From contig JAEUWP010000097.1 of the NCBI GenBank assembly GCA_018524725.1, positions 62,001 to 126,000 of the forward strand: DNA of 64,000 bases, read 5' to 3'. Positions within the stretch are counted from its first letter, which is position 1; each line of letters begins with the position of its first letter. Source of the stretch: Podaxis mareebaensis. Its lineage: Eukaryota; Basidiomycota; Agaricomycetes; Agaricales; Agaricaceae. Shown in pieces: positions 1-10,423 of this stretch. A program made the position numbers and the translations under genes. The notes under the pieces are model-generated. The model was not told where the DNA came from. It did not search any database and saw only the letters and a program-made list of their open reading frames with translations.

Positions 1-545
1 TGTACATATCCGCAGAAATTCAACAGAAATGAGCGACAGTATAAGGTACTTTGACTACATAAATTTTCAACGCCAGCGGTCAACAGAAATGGACACCGAG
101 AAAAGACAAAAGGGATAAAACATAATGAGGGTTTTGGGTTCTTTGGGCTTTGAGGAAGAAAGGAGTGTCGGGAATGCGTTCGCGAGAGCAAACACAGAGA
201 GGAGGGAAATAGCAAATCAAGGCGCTGGAAAGTGTCCTTGCTTCGTCCATTCTGAAGACCGAATGATCCAATCCACATCCAACACCCATCCTACCCGGCG
301 TCAACCCAATCAAGACAACAACCACCCACCACCTCGAGATTAATGCCATAATCTTCCTCATTCCTTCAAACACCTAACACTGATCCACCGGTAAACCCAA
401 GTCTTCCATAGTTTTCTTCACCATCTCCGATCAAAAACGATTCAAGCAAGGAACAAAGGGAAGGGGGGATTGATGCCCGCATCCAGTCAGGCGGCGTTTA
501 ATGCTGTGCTGCACTACCTCTCTTTCATGCGGGGGTAAGTAGAGG

Positions 546-1060
546 CTAGTTTTCGGGTGCAAAATCGCGCTTCCAGCCAGGAGGGGGGCCCCGTTGAGCC
601 TCAGCTTCACGTTTCCAACTAGGTGTTCGTTGAGCCTCGGCTTCACGCTTCCAGCTAGGCGTTCGTTGAGGTTCGGCCTCACGTCTCCAACCAGGTGGAG
701 GTGGGACGGGTGCAGCCTCGGCCGCGGCTTCTCTTCGCCAGCCGGGTGGCGTTCCTCCGGGCTCAGCAGTCCGCTTCCAGCCAGGAGAAGGAGGTCCCCT
801 CTGAAAAGGCACCGAGATAAGTTTAAGATGTAAATTAGATTCATCCGATAAACTTACAGCAACAGCTGCCGCTCCACCGTCAACCTAAATAGCGCAAGTA
901 GAAAAGGTGCATTGATCAGCCAAAGTGCTTTTTTCGATATAAAGAAGGAATAGAAGGGAAAAAAAAAAGGGGGGGGCAGTGTCGGGGAGAGACTTACAGG
1001 GACGGGAGCAGCTAGAGCAGCACCAATAACAGATACGAAGAAAAGGAGTTGGATTCGCAT
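546..1060 (-). CDS. secreted Kex2-processed repeat peptide precursor (alpha-factor-like layout)
   Basis: Three exons are read on the minus strand: 1060-998, 884-858 and 800-546, all in phase 0, with GTAAGT donors and introns of 113 and 57 nt. They give a 114-residue protein. Residues 1-18 (MRIQLLFFVSVIGAALAA) form a clear signal peptide. The rest is six short cores that each end in Trp followed by a dibasic KR or RR. The cores are GPPSPGW, GGTPPGW, VPPPPGW, RTPSW twice and RGPPPGW. Most dibasic sites are followed by X-Ala or X-Pro dipeptides (TAEP, EAAAEAAP, EAEP, EAEA, EAEA), the kind trimmed by Ste13-type dipeptidyl aminopeptidase. This is the layout of ascomycete alpha-factor precursors and of KEP proteins (Kex2-processed repeat proteins). 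No membrane segment follows the signal peptide and the C-terminus (DFAPEN) has no CaaX box. Inference: it releases about six small Trp-ended peptides to the cell exterior. Their role (signal, defence or precursor of a cyclic peptide) cannot be read from the sequence. Confidence 0.85.
601..672 (-). repeat. 36-bp tandem repeat coding for peptide units
   Basis: Two adjacent 36-bp units, 601-636 and 637-672, differ at only a few bases. Each codes on the minus strand for one QRTPSW core plus its KR and EAEA spacer. Neighbouring units upstream and downstream are diverged copies of the same design. Repeats of this kind change copy number by slippage or unequal exchange. Confidence 0.8.
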
Positions 1061-1183
1061 TGCCAATCAGATTTACAAGTGGGACAGAATGGCACAAGGG
1101 CGGGGTGGGAGAGGGGACTGCAGGGGATGGAAAGAGAAGCGGGGGCTTTTTGTATGAAGTTCCAAGACAAATGGCCGTAAGCC

Positions 1184-1191
1184 CTTTTATA
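1184..1191 (-). promoter_or_regulatory. TATA box of the peptide precursor gene
   Basis: The minus strand reads TATAAAAG about 125 nt upstream of the ATG at 1060, a normal place for a fungal TATA element of a strongly regulated gene. Confidence 0.5.
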
Positions 1192-3208
1192 TGGGTGCCC
1201 CAGGACTACCGAGGCATGCCTACCTTCCATTCGCGGAATAGGCCCTGTCTAATTTCCTCACTGAAAGGTAGGTGCCTTGCCGGTGCCTGGCGTTACACAC
1301 GCCCTGTTACGCACCTCACAAGGTACAGCCTTTCACATTTTGGGGTCTTCATTCAGCCCCTACCTTCTTAGTATCGTGACATAAGATACTTCTCGCAGTC
1401 AGAGACCTATCCTCTGGATGGCACAAGAGACGGGATGAAGCCTGGCCGTTGCCTTTCGGATAGGGACGAACCTTCTCGTGATGACAAGCAAATCATAAGT
1501 GGTTCATTAACAAATGGGCGATGCCCCTGTAGGACAAATTGTCAGGACCAGTAAATGACCCTGCCAAGGGGTCACCATCTTCTCCCAAATCAACAGAACA
1601 AGTCCTTGGTTGCCTTGGTCAGAGGCCACCGTCGATAGCCACGAAAAGAAGCCCCCGGATTCCTGGTCTTGGTTCTGAACAAAGTATTGGGTCGCGCGAT
1701 CTCCATAGAAATCCAGAAATGCACCAAGAAGCGTCCATTCAATCGTTGGACGGAATAATGCCTTGCGGCCTGGTGGGAGGTGTTTCTGGTATGCAGGTTT
1801 GTTTCAAGATGCGAGAGTCGGACCGCTTACGTGACATAAATATTCTCACCGCCGAGCTCATGCACCGTCCACGGGTTACGGATAAGTCAGGCAACGCACT
1901 GGAAACACACTGTCAATTGCTCGCTACATTCCATATGCGATTGTGGCCTACTTCATTCATGCATCGGAAATGTACATCGAAAAGTCCTGGGCTCTTACTA
2001 ACTATTCCCAGCAGCTGTATGACCTGATTAATGTCTTAGGGCATGACTACATAGAGCCCTCACAAAATATTTATGCACGGTGCTCATATAGCAGGAGACC
2101 AGGTGAGGGGCTAACAAGATGTTGCTATGTCAACTTACTTCTTCCGACAGCTCGATCCGCAAAACACTTGGAAACGATTGATCACAACCCAGAGAACTGG
2201 GTAAGAAGGCTGATGAAATTGCGTGGAAAGCTTTCAGGGGGACTGGATGACCTCATTGACTGGATCTTAACATAGGTCCGGTGACGGATTGGTAGTTGTA
2301 TCACCACCACAAGGCCACGATAACCAAAGTCACCAGTTCAGGCCACATGATGACCCACCGCTTCCATGTACAACGGATAGCCAGCTCTGGGGTAATGGTT
2401 CCGACATCTGAAGATACTATTCAGTCAGCCAGGCACCTGCCTATAACCTGTCTGACCATCGACAGCGGCAGCCGTCCAGCCGAGCAATAGTGAGCAAACC
2501 CAGAGCACGAGTAAGACGCCGCACAAGACTATGAATTAAATGCTTACCGTTCTGTCAAACTATATTTCTCCATTTCCAAAACTTGATGCTTGAAACTATC
2601 CAATCGCGTTGGGCCTCGGTCAAGTAGGCTTCCAAAAAGAAGGAAACGAGGGTAGGGGCGTTGATGCTCAGTTTCTAAACCTCAGTCTGATGCATATAAA
2701 GATAACTCTCAGGTACGGACATTTTCAGTCCAAGACGGTTGTACTCCTTCGGGGCTTCAAGGCTTCGTGAGTATGGCTTGTAGGTCATGCATGGTCCCGG
2801 TTCAAGACTAGTCCCACTCAACAACACTTAGAGCTACTAAATGCTAGGCCTAACGGCTGAGCGGGGTATTCATGCTGCATAACACAACGGCGAGCGAATA
2901 GCACGATAGCCCATTCCTGTGTGTGCGTGTGGCCAATATGCGGCCGATCTATACACTGGGACCTCTGGTGGGCGCCAAGATATCTTTTGACGCCCAATTT
3001 AATACTAAGCGCCGGTAGCGCCTATGAAACCTTCCTATCACGTGTTGGAACTAACCCACCAACGCCACCAGAAATACGACGTGGGACCAGAACGGAATTC
3101 ATCATTCTAATACCCACGAGCAGACTCATATCCCTGTTGCTACTAACCCTCATTAGCACCCCACTTTCTTCCACATTTTACTCATCGCGCGACATCTCTC
3201 AATCCAAC
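1192..3208. other. 2 kb without a recognised gene
   Basis: Open frames occur at 1539-2027 and 1943-2275 on the plus strand, but neither shows a known domain and they overlap in different frames. The stretch 1943-2275 (with YIEKSWALTNYSQQLYDL) looks protein-like in composition and could be a decayed exon. I cannot assign it. Confidence 0.3.
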
Positions 3209-4243
3209 ATGGCGGTAAAAACACATTGGTGGATATCAGCCTGGTTCCTCATCACAGTTCCCATCATCATGTGGGATGCCACCTACTGCTTCATGCGGTA
3301 TGTCGTTTACCTTCCGTCCAGGTAACCAAAGAGCTAGAACTCACCCAACATCGCGTGTATCGACAGCCCGCGATCAATGAAGGTTCGTATACGTTCGTAC
3401 CCCATCCCCGCCACCTAGTCCAGGTTTAGCGCTCCTATATACATAACCGACAACTCACCATCACCGCTCGTTTTAATGGTCTAACCTAACTCTTTTTAAA
3501 AATTTCCAGGGCGGTGACCTTCACTGGATCTGGCGCCCATACGCACTATACCAAGAGGTACGCAATTCTATTCAATGCTCCACTTCTTATTCTTTCACGG
3601 TTCGCCATGACACCAAAAAACACCTGACTGACATGCTGTCTCTTGGCAACCACAGGTTGACTACGTACGTCGAACCACGCGATTCATTTGATTCGTATAT
3701 CGTACGACGGAATTTTTCAGGTCTATGGCATCCGGGCTCTGGAGAACAATGATGGCTTTACCAATGCTCAATGTGCGCCCATCATCTGCCCCTACCTCTA
3801 ATTCTCCTTCGCTAATGTCCCTTTAATCAGCGTCCTTGAACGTAATCGAAACACTTTTGAACATCACCTACCTCTACCTCGCACACACCGCCCAATGGCC
3901 CGGCGCTCCTTTGATCGGCTTTGGCGCTGCACTCATGACGGTGTCCAAGACGGTCCTTTACTGGGCACAGGAGTATTTCTGTGGCTTTTGCCAAATTGGG
4001 CATAATGACATTCAGACCCTGTTGGTCTATTGGGTGTTGCCTAATGGGTGAGGAGGAGTTGATGTTAGGATTATACTTCAAGACTTTGATATTGATTGGG
4101 TTGTTCGTTTGTATAGGTTGTGGATCATTGTGCCAAGTGCCATTGCTTGGACTCTGGGGAAGGACATCGTGGGTTCGTTGACGAAGGCATCTATCGTATC
4201 GGCATCAAGTTCTAGCAAGGCCCGCGCCAAGAAGACCAATTAA
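3209..4243 (+). CDS. EXPERA-domain (emopamil-binding-protein-like) ER membrane protein
   Basis: Seven exons are inferred: 3209-3297, 3367-3382, 3510-3557, 3656-3664, 3721-3772, 3831-4047 and 4117-4243. They total 558 nt, or 185 residues, with every junction in frame. The protein begins MAVKTHWWISAWFLITVPII and has about four hydrophobic segments. It carries the hallmarks of the EXPERA/EBP fold: WDATYCFMRPRSM at the end of helix 1, GGDLHWIWRPYALYQEVDY, and the late segment WAQEYFCGF. The family includes sterol delta8-delta7 isomerase and its relatives; fungi also have members that are not proven isomerases, so the substrate is left open. The C-terminus is KKTN, which fits a KKXX ER-retrieval signal. 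Two exons are only 16 and 9 nt long, so automatic gene finders may miss them. The next gene downstream (SET methyltransferase) is convergent, with 150 bp between. Confidence 0.85.
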
Positions 4244-4393
4244 GCCCCTTCATATTCTCCTTCTTCTGTACATATACCACGCTTTGTCCACAGGAACGAA
4301 GGAATTTTATCCACGTTGGGTTAGATATATCCAATTATACCATTTCATTTATCATCCGAGCAACAATGCGACGAGTATATGCAAAATCGAACA

Positions 4394-6869
4394 TCAAAAC
4401 ATTCGGACGTAATCCCTACACCTTTTACTCCCACAAAAACATTTCTTCATTCCTTCCGCGTCCTCAGCCATTAGGTGGTCCGTGCTCCGCGCAGAGGCGG
4501 GGTCGTAATCTACTGTGAGCTCTGTCCCTGCTCCAATGAATTCACGCGCAACGAAAATGATGTATGGTCGGTTTGTCTGATGGCATTCCCATGAGTCAAG
4601 ATGTTGGGTTCCAGGGTATGCACAGAAACGCACGGCGGGTATAGTGTCATATACCGCTAGGTATATAGTCATATTCGGGCTACAAGAATGACTATAGCAC
4701 ATATCAGCTCCCGTTGCAACGCGAGAAAAGCGAGGAAAAGGCGTACTTGACAAAATGTGTCCAATTTCCTGATTAAACCATCTAGGATAAGCGATATTCC
4801 GGGAGATCAATAGGAAACAACACACCGCAAGTCCTCGAGTCGACGCTAAACTTTCCCTCAATTCCATCTCCGCCCTCCTCATTCTCGTCTAGATCTTCCT
4901 GCCCATCCAGGTCGAAACAGTACCCTCCCAAGGTGTCGCCCATGTTCAGAGCTTCTTCACGCGTGCTACGACTTCACGTCAACATCCGGTTATTCTTCAA
5001 CACGGTCAAACATATGCGCACATTAACCGCCTGTTGAGGGATTCGTGTGAGGTTCATCTGAATTGGAGCGTAGAGTGAGAGATACGAACCCAGAATACAT
5101 CCCCAGCACCTTTCCACGCACAACGTCAACCGACGCACGGACGCCCCAGCCTTTACCTTCAGTCTTGAATATTTCAAGCGGGACGTCCCTTGGTCGCTGA
5201 GCGATACGGTTGTTGCAGTTCGGACCACAGCGGCAGACCTGATTATCACTGTGGATGAGGACTATAGTAAGAGGAATGCGGATAGGTTGGACCTCACTTC
5301 GTTGCATTCTATCACTTCAACGCCGGATGGAACATTGAACGAGAATAGGCCCTGGCAAGTGCAAGTGTTAGCCGTTGTAAAAGTAAGGATGATGGGTGCC
5401 AACGTACGGTTTTAGTATATGCGAACGCCTTGTGTCCTTTCTTGTTTACCACCTCGGAGACACTTTGACAATCACACGCGGAGGGAGAATCACATCGTGT
5501 GCAGTCGCAACCAATCTGGAATTCTGCGTTCGGTTTCTCGATACCATCCGAACTACATCCCAGTTAGCTAAGTAACAACAGATAGGACGAGAGAGAGGAC
5601 TTACTAGATGTATCCTTTCTCGAGGTACTGGAAATCAGATATCAGTGGGGGTATCTCTTCGTTGTCCACGTCGTTTACGAAGGAGATTGGTGCGGCACCA
5701 ACTTCGTTAGCGATCTTTGTCCATTGCATAGACAACTGCAACCGCTGTCGCAGGCTGTTATCTGTGTCAGCATGCGATGATGCACAGCCAGAGAAGTAAA
5801 ATTCACCTGTGCATCGGAGTCTTACCCTTTACAACTCCTATTACATCCTCAGCATCTTCCCTGTATCGAACAACATGACTGGGAAGAAGCTCAGGAATGT
5901 TCAGTCATGGATACCTCGATAGCCCCGGTTCGCCCCCAACCTCAGATAACTTGCGCTTGCGCACACGTTCACTGTCGCCTGGAGACGGGGAATGTCCGAA
6001 AGACAGTGATCGTTCCGGTTGGCGAGTTGGCAGCGAAGGTTGTGGCTTTGAGCCCGAAGTTGATGTTGAAGGGACTGGTCCGGAAACAGATGGAGGCTTA
6101 GGTGTATCCTTGCGACTCGATCCTGAACGTTGTTGGGGTTGTGTTAGTGTATGTTGCTGCTGCCGTCGTACAGTCGAAAGCCGCAGCCCCCGTCCCGCAT
6201 GTGCAGGGGTCAATGGCGTAGCAGACCCAGACAGAAATTGAGCTTCCTCTTCCCTCCATCCTGAGCCCAGTTTCTGCGCTAAGAGTTTTTCCATCTGTTC
6301 TTCGAGCTCCGGACTGAATTTGCGTCGTGCTGCCAGTTTTTCTCCGTAAGCCTGGGCGCGGAGGCGTGTCTCATGGTTGTGTATGTCGGTGCGAGCGAGC
6401 GGCTCAAGTTCGACATCGAGCGATTCTTTAGCAATTTTCGCTCTTTCACGTCTTTGTGCCTTGCACCAGTCGCGTAAGTGGGCGGGTGGCATTCGATGCC
6501 AGGTCTGAGAGGTTCCATCGGCGCGTTGCCAGTTGTCCCATTCGATCTTAAGAGACCACGTCAGCGTGCGTTGATATCCGAAATCGACTGAGGGGTACCT
6601 CATATCTGCGAGTACGCATATGGATGAGCGGCTGCGATAGCTAGGGTTAACTCAGATTTAATCAGGACGTACCGAACTTCTCCTTTACCATCGACTTCCT
6701 CTCCTACTACTTCGAAGCCCCATTCTTCACCTTCTTCGCCATCCTCAGGTTCTGGTGATGGTGAGTTCTTCCAGAAACTCTCGTCAACGGTTATGACTTC
6801 TTTTGGCCTACAAATAGGTGCATTCACGACGCAGATAGAATGCAAAGTGATGGATACTCACATTGACAT
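4394..6869 (-). CDS. chromodomain SET histone H3K9 methyltransferase (Clr4/SUV39 type)
   Basis: Thirteen exons summing to exactly 1812 nt (603 residues) can be chained on the minus strand. The order is: a short N-terminus; a chromodomain (WGFEVVGEEVDGKGEVRYE joined to IEWDNWQRADGTSQTW); a long polar linker rich in Gln, Ser and Arg; the pre-SET region (PISFVNDVDNEEIPP, then GCDCTRCDSPSACDC and VCRCGPNCNNRI); the SET domain (GWGVRASVDVVRGKVLGMYSG, FSVDSRTCGNWTHFVNHSCSPN, ELTVDYD); and a post-SET CFCGSKRC zinc site. All catalytic landmarks are present: NHSCSPN, the ELTVDY tyrosine and the clustered cysteines. Such enzymes methylate lysine 9 of histone H3 and bind the mark with the chromodomain to form heterochromatin. 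Several exons are tiny: 8 nt (start), 7 nt (6605-6599), 9 nt and 22 nt. The start codon is the least certain part because exon 1 is only 8 nt and the upstream frame stays open for some codons. Confidence 0.9.
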
Positions 6870-7112
6870 TAGTCCAGACAATCTGTGCAAGAGATTTAAC
6901 GCGTCAGCTCATGAAAGAATGCGCTGCGAACAAACCATTTACCTTGAGAACAGAGTTGGATGTTGAACGTGATGATGTCCGTGTACAGTATCTGGGGTTC
7001 AAGCGATCAGTGTCAATGACGTTAACATTACATAAGCTAGTTTGTAAGCTTTTGCCGTGGTGCCGGGACCTCATCACAGGCGCTGGCAGTCTTGCCTTGA
7101 CTTTTGTCAATA
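6870..7112. promoter_or_regulatory. shared divergent promoter region of the SET gene and ISD11
   Basis: These 243 bp separate two start codons pointing away from each other. No clear TATA box is visible on either side. Confidence 0.4.
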
Positions 7113-7481
7113 ATGTCTCCAACAGCAGTCGCAGCCCCTACACGGGGTGCAATCCTCCACCTTTATGCTGCTATGCTTCGCACCTCTCGTTCTTTCAGCT
7201 CGTACAACTTCCGTCAATATTTCGTTCGAAAAACTAAGGATACATTCCGGGCCATGCAGGTGAGCGTTATGCGTTCCAAACAAGCTAACCTTTGACTTAC
7301 GGGTGTACGGGTCCAGTCGGAGGAGAACCCAGAGAAACTGCGCACAATGTATACTGACGCTGTCAAGGATTTGACCGTCCTTCGGCGAAGTGCCATCGTG
7401 AACCAGTTGTACGGAGGATGGCGGTTAGCAGTCGAAGTTGAGAAGATGCCCGCAGAGCTCAACGATCGAGGGGATAATTAA
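7113..7481 (+). CDS. ISD11: ISD11/LYRM4-like LYR-family protein, mitochondrial Fe-S cluster biogenesis
   Basis: Two exons, 7113-7259 and 7317-7481, give 103 residues. The sequence has the full LYR-family three-helix pattern: RGAILHLYAAMLRTSRSF, YNFRQYFVRKTKDTFR, and ELRRSA-like VLRRSAIVNQLYGG near the end. Length (about 90-105 residues) and the RxxFR region match ISD11, the obligate partner that stabilises the cysteine desulfurase NFS1 in the mitochondrial matrix. The signature tripeptide reads LYA, not LYR, which is within the variation of the family. The start at 7113 gives a short N-terminus with no obvious cleavable presequence, as usual for ISD11. It lies head to head with the histone methyltransferase gene. 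Confidence 0.88.
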
Positions 7482-10359
7482 GCCCAACTCGACTCCATCA
7501 CTGGAGAGTATAAATGAAACACTTAGGTCAAGACGACAATCAAGAGAAGCACAATGGGGGGACGGGGCCTTTCGATTTATCAACGTGTACACAGGAACTT
7601 GGGTTTCCTTTTACGCTCTGTCTGTTTCGTGCTTCATCCTCAATGCCTTTTGTGGTCTTTAGATATTTTCAATTCTATGGATGATCGATGGAGGCTCACT
7701 ACGCAACTGAGTGTACTGCTTAACGGACTTGCATGATCAGCTGGCTATGCGCGCATCTTCCCTTGTGCTTGAATGAGACCGCCGGAGAGCCCTGCCATAT
7801 GTACTGTTCCGCTCGGATTCCTTCGCTCCCACCTCCACTTCCGTCAGGGTATAATACGCCTCAATTCCGAAGTAGAAGTTTCGTGGTTTGGTGTCAAGAA
7901 TCCGAAGATGCACCTCCAGCTTTCCTCTTCCCGCATCCATTCGCCTCGTACGATCGACATTCGCAGTCAACAGTGCTGACTTTGTAAAGAAAGTGCCCCG
8001 CTTTGTTATGACTCCGAAGGAACCAAGCCGCTCGTTCCAAAAGGTCGAGCGGAGTCTATTTGACAACAAGCGACCCGTACCGCGGACGTCATTGAGTCTA
8101 TCGGAGTATCCTCTGTTCCAACCACTCACGCCGCTAGTCTGCTCCAGAGTCGAGCAAAGAGAGAACATTGATGGCATAACATGCAATTCTGATCCCACAT
8201 AAAGGTAAGCTCTACACCGCTTTAAGTCAGCATGCAGAACACTGAGTTTGTTTGCCCCTTGTAGGACGGAAAGGATACCTGGACCTGGAATACCCCAAAC
8301 CCTCGCCCGGACATGACTTGCAACTGGACCATTGTGTCCGTGAACACTCTTTGACACCAGCTCCAACTAGTCAACATCATTAGCAGATGTCAAAAACACA
8401 CCGTTGATTTCAGTGACCTCCACATGATGTGCGAACCGATGAAGTTCGATTCTTCGTCTATTCAGTATGGCGGTGACATGTCCTACCCCACACCATCGCA
8501 ACGCTTCCGCAATTCAAACACAGAACTGAAAGCTACGATACGGCTGCCTCGAACGGGCATCTCGCGGTGGACTCTACCTCCGGCGAGTCGGAAGTATAAA
8601 CTGAAGATCGTCCTTCATATTTCGCGCGCGCCTGTAATTTGCACGAAACGGTGGCGATGAATTGTCGCTCTGTTCCTGCAAAAATCAGAACTGCGAGGCT
8701 TTTCGGCAATCCGGACCAGACTTCGCCGGGCTTTGATGCTAAAGAAGGAAGTGAACATAACCCAGGCTTCGTATGTTGGCAAGGCCTCTCCTTCCTTGAT
8801 TTTGTGGTTGTGCTTGCCCTGACGTACGTTATCTACGTTATAGAACGAGCGTATGGCAAGTTCAACAACCAAAGTTCCGGAATATCACAGGCTGCAACCA
8901 GGAACTCTCAAAGCCCTGAGTCTGCTGGGCAAAAGTTCTTGTTACACGTTTCAACTTAACATTTAAGGAGTTGTCATGCAGCTGTTGCGCAACCCTACAG
9001 TCCCTAACGGCCGAGTGCTCAGTGGCGGAGTTTGAGAAAACAAAGGACGGAAAGGGATGCGATAGGATCACCAAAACCTTTGACTGAATGACTCCTGAAT
9101 GACACCGTTCCGGAAGGTACTGAATGACCTAGACTGGAATACAACCGTTTATCCCTATGGCGGAAATTCGTGTCCCTGCTATTTGGCATTGTAAGGTATG
9201 AGAGAATAGCTGCCCATCTCCTTTAGCTTTGACTTTGTGAGGTGGCAGAAATTCTGTCGGTAGTACCGGTGTCCGAAGACTTCGTAATTGGTCCCTTGAC
9301 TCGCCCACAGACTAGAGATTCGCAAGTTTTCTCCAGCTCGTTGAGCACCCCGAATCACAAGTGTTATGATTCGCACCCGCTACAGAGACGCTTGTAATTG
9401 TCAATGAGAAATTTCTTCCATCTTCCTCTTCGTGACACTTGAACTAATTCTAGAGCAATCCTCTAAGAAATATGATATCGTAGGGAACGAGAATGGGCTA
9501 CCACGGGAAATCGAATGAAGTTCAGGTTTACTACTTAGTTGTGCGTAGCTACGTTTTGTCTCAGCTGCCACCACAACGGATGTTTCTCGGCATGCCGGTT
9601 GACGACGGCTTAGAGTCCCTCGTTCACTACCGAACTTACTGGCACTATAATATCAACGGGCTGACTTAGCAACAACAGGGCTCAAGCGGCGCACATAGGC
9701 TTTCTGCTGTAGCAGAAGATGCGGGCTGCGAGTGTTTCTTGGAACAACTCGGACTTGGCCATGAGGATTAGGCCCGGTCAACGTCATTCTTTGGCCGAGG
9801 GAATAAACTCGACCACGAATGCTGTCGGAGGCGGCAAGCATCACTCAGCTCGAACTTGATCAAGGGAATTTCGTCTAAAAATGTGAATATGACAATTCCC
9901 GCCTTGCGGCATGCTTATCGGACTACGTGCATTGCTGTATGTATGGTTTGTCTTTTCATTAGACTAGGACTCATTCGGTGCTGTGCATACAAACCTGTTT
10001 GGCTGTGGGGATCGCAGCGTACTCTCTTTCTGGGCGCTCGGTTCATACGGCATTTCGAGGTAATTCCGGCACAAGAGTCGTAGTTCGAGACAACTCCAGC
10101 GCCGACTTGTTATGTAACTTGCTACCAGCGGTTTCCGGGGTGCCCGAAATCGGGGTCGTGAGTGACGCATGTGATCTTTCCTTCAAGATTGTGCGTGGTA
10201 CCTCGATCTAGAGCAGTACAAACTCCTTGATTTACCCATGACCAGCAACCAGCCAATGAGAGGCCACTGAAGGAACTCTGCATCAGCCTGTCTTCTGGAT
10301 CACCTGTCGCTCGATTCTGGGAATTGTCAAGGGGCAAAACCCGGACCCACTTGACGGCC
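7482..10359. other. 2.9 kb without a recognised gene
   Basis: The longest open frame is 7737-8366 on the minus strand (209 codons). It has no recognisable domain, and plus-strand frames over the same bases are equally unconvincing. Around 8600-8960 the plus strand has protein-like stretches in changing frames, including a hydrophobic run (LDFVVVLALTYVIYVIERAY). These may be remains of a decayed gene. No RNA gene or repeat was recognised. Confidence 0.3.
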
Positions 10360-10368
10360 TTATATATA
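10360..10368 (+). promoter_or_regulatory. TATA box of the first P450 gene
   Basis: TTATATATA lies about 60 bp upstream of the ATG at 10424, on the coding strand. The second P450 gene has a weaker AT-rich stretch at the matching place. Confidence 0.5.
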
Positions 10369-10423
10369 CCCATGATATGATACTCATGATTACGTGGGTG
10401 TGCTTTTCACCGCGTCGGTCAAG

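Noticed and set aside
594..833. Plus-strand open frame over the peptide repeat
   Set aside because: It is the reverse of the repeat-coding exon, with no signal peptide or processing sites; the minus-strand model explains the bases better.
1539..2027. 162-codon open frame on the plus strand
   Set aside because: No recognisable domain; another frame over the same bases (1943-2275) looks no worse, so neither is supported.
7737..8366. 209-codon open frame on the minus strand
   Set aside because: No domain, no signal peptide and no splice-supported extension. In 64 kb at about 50% GC an open frame of this size can occur by chance.
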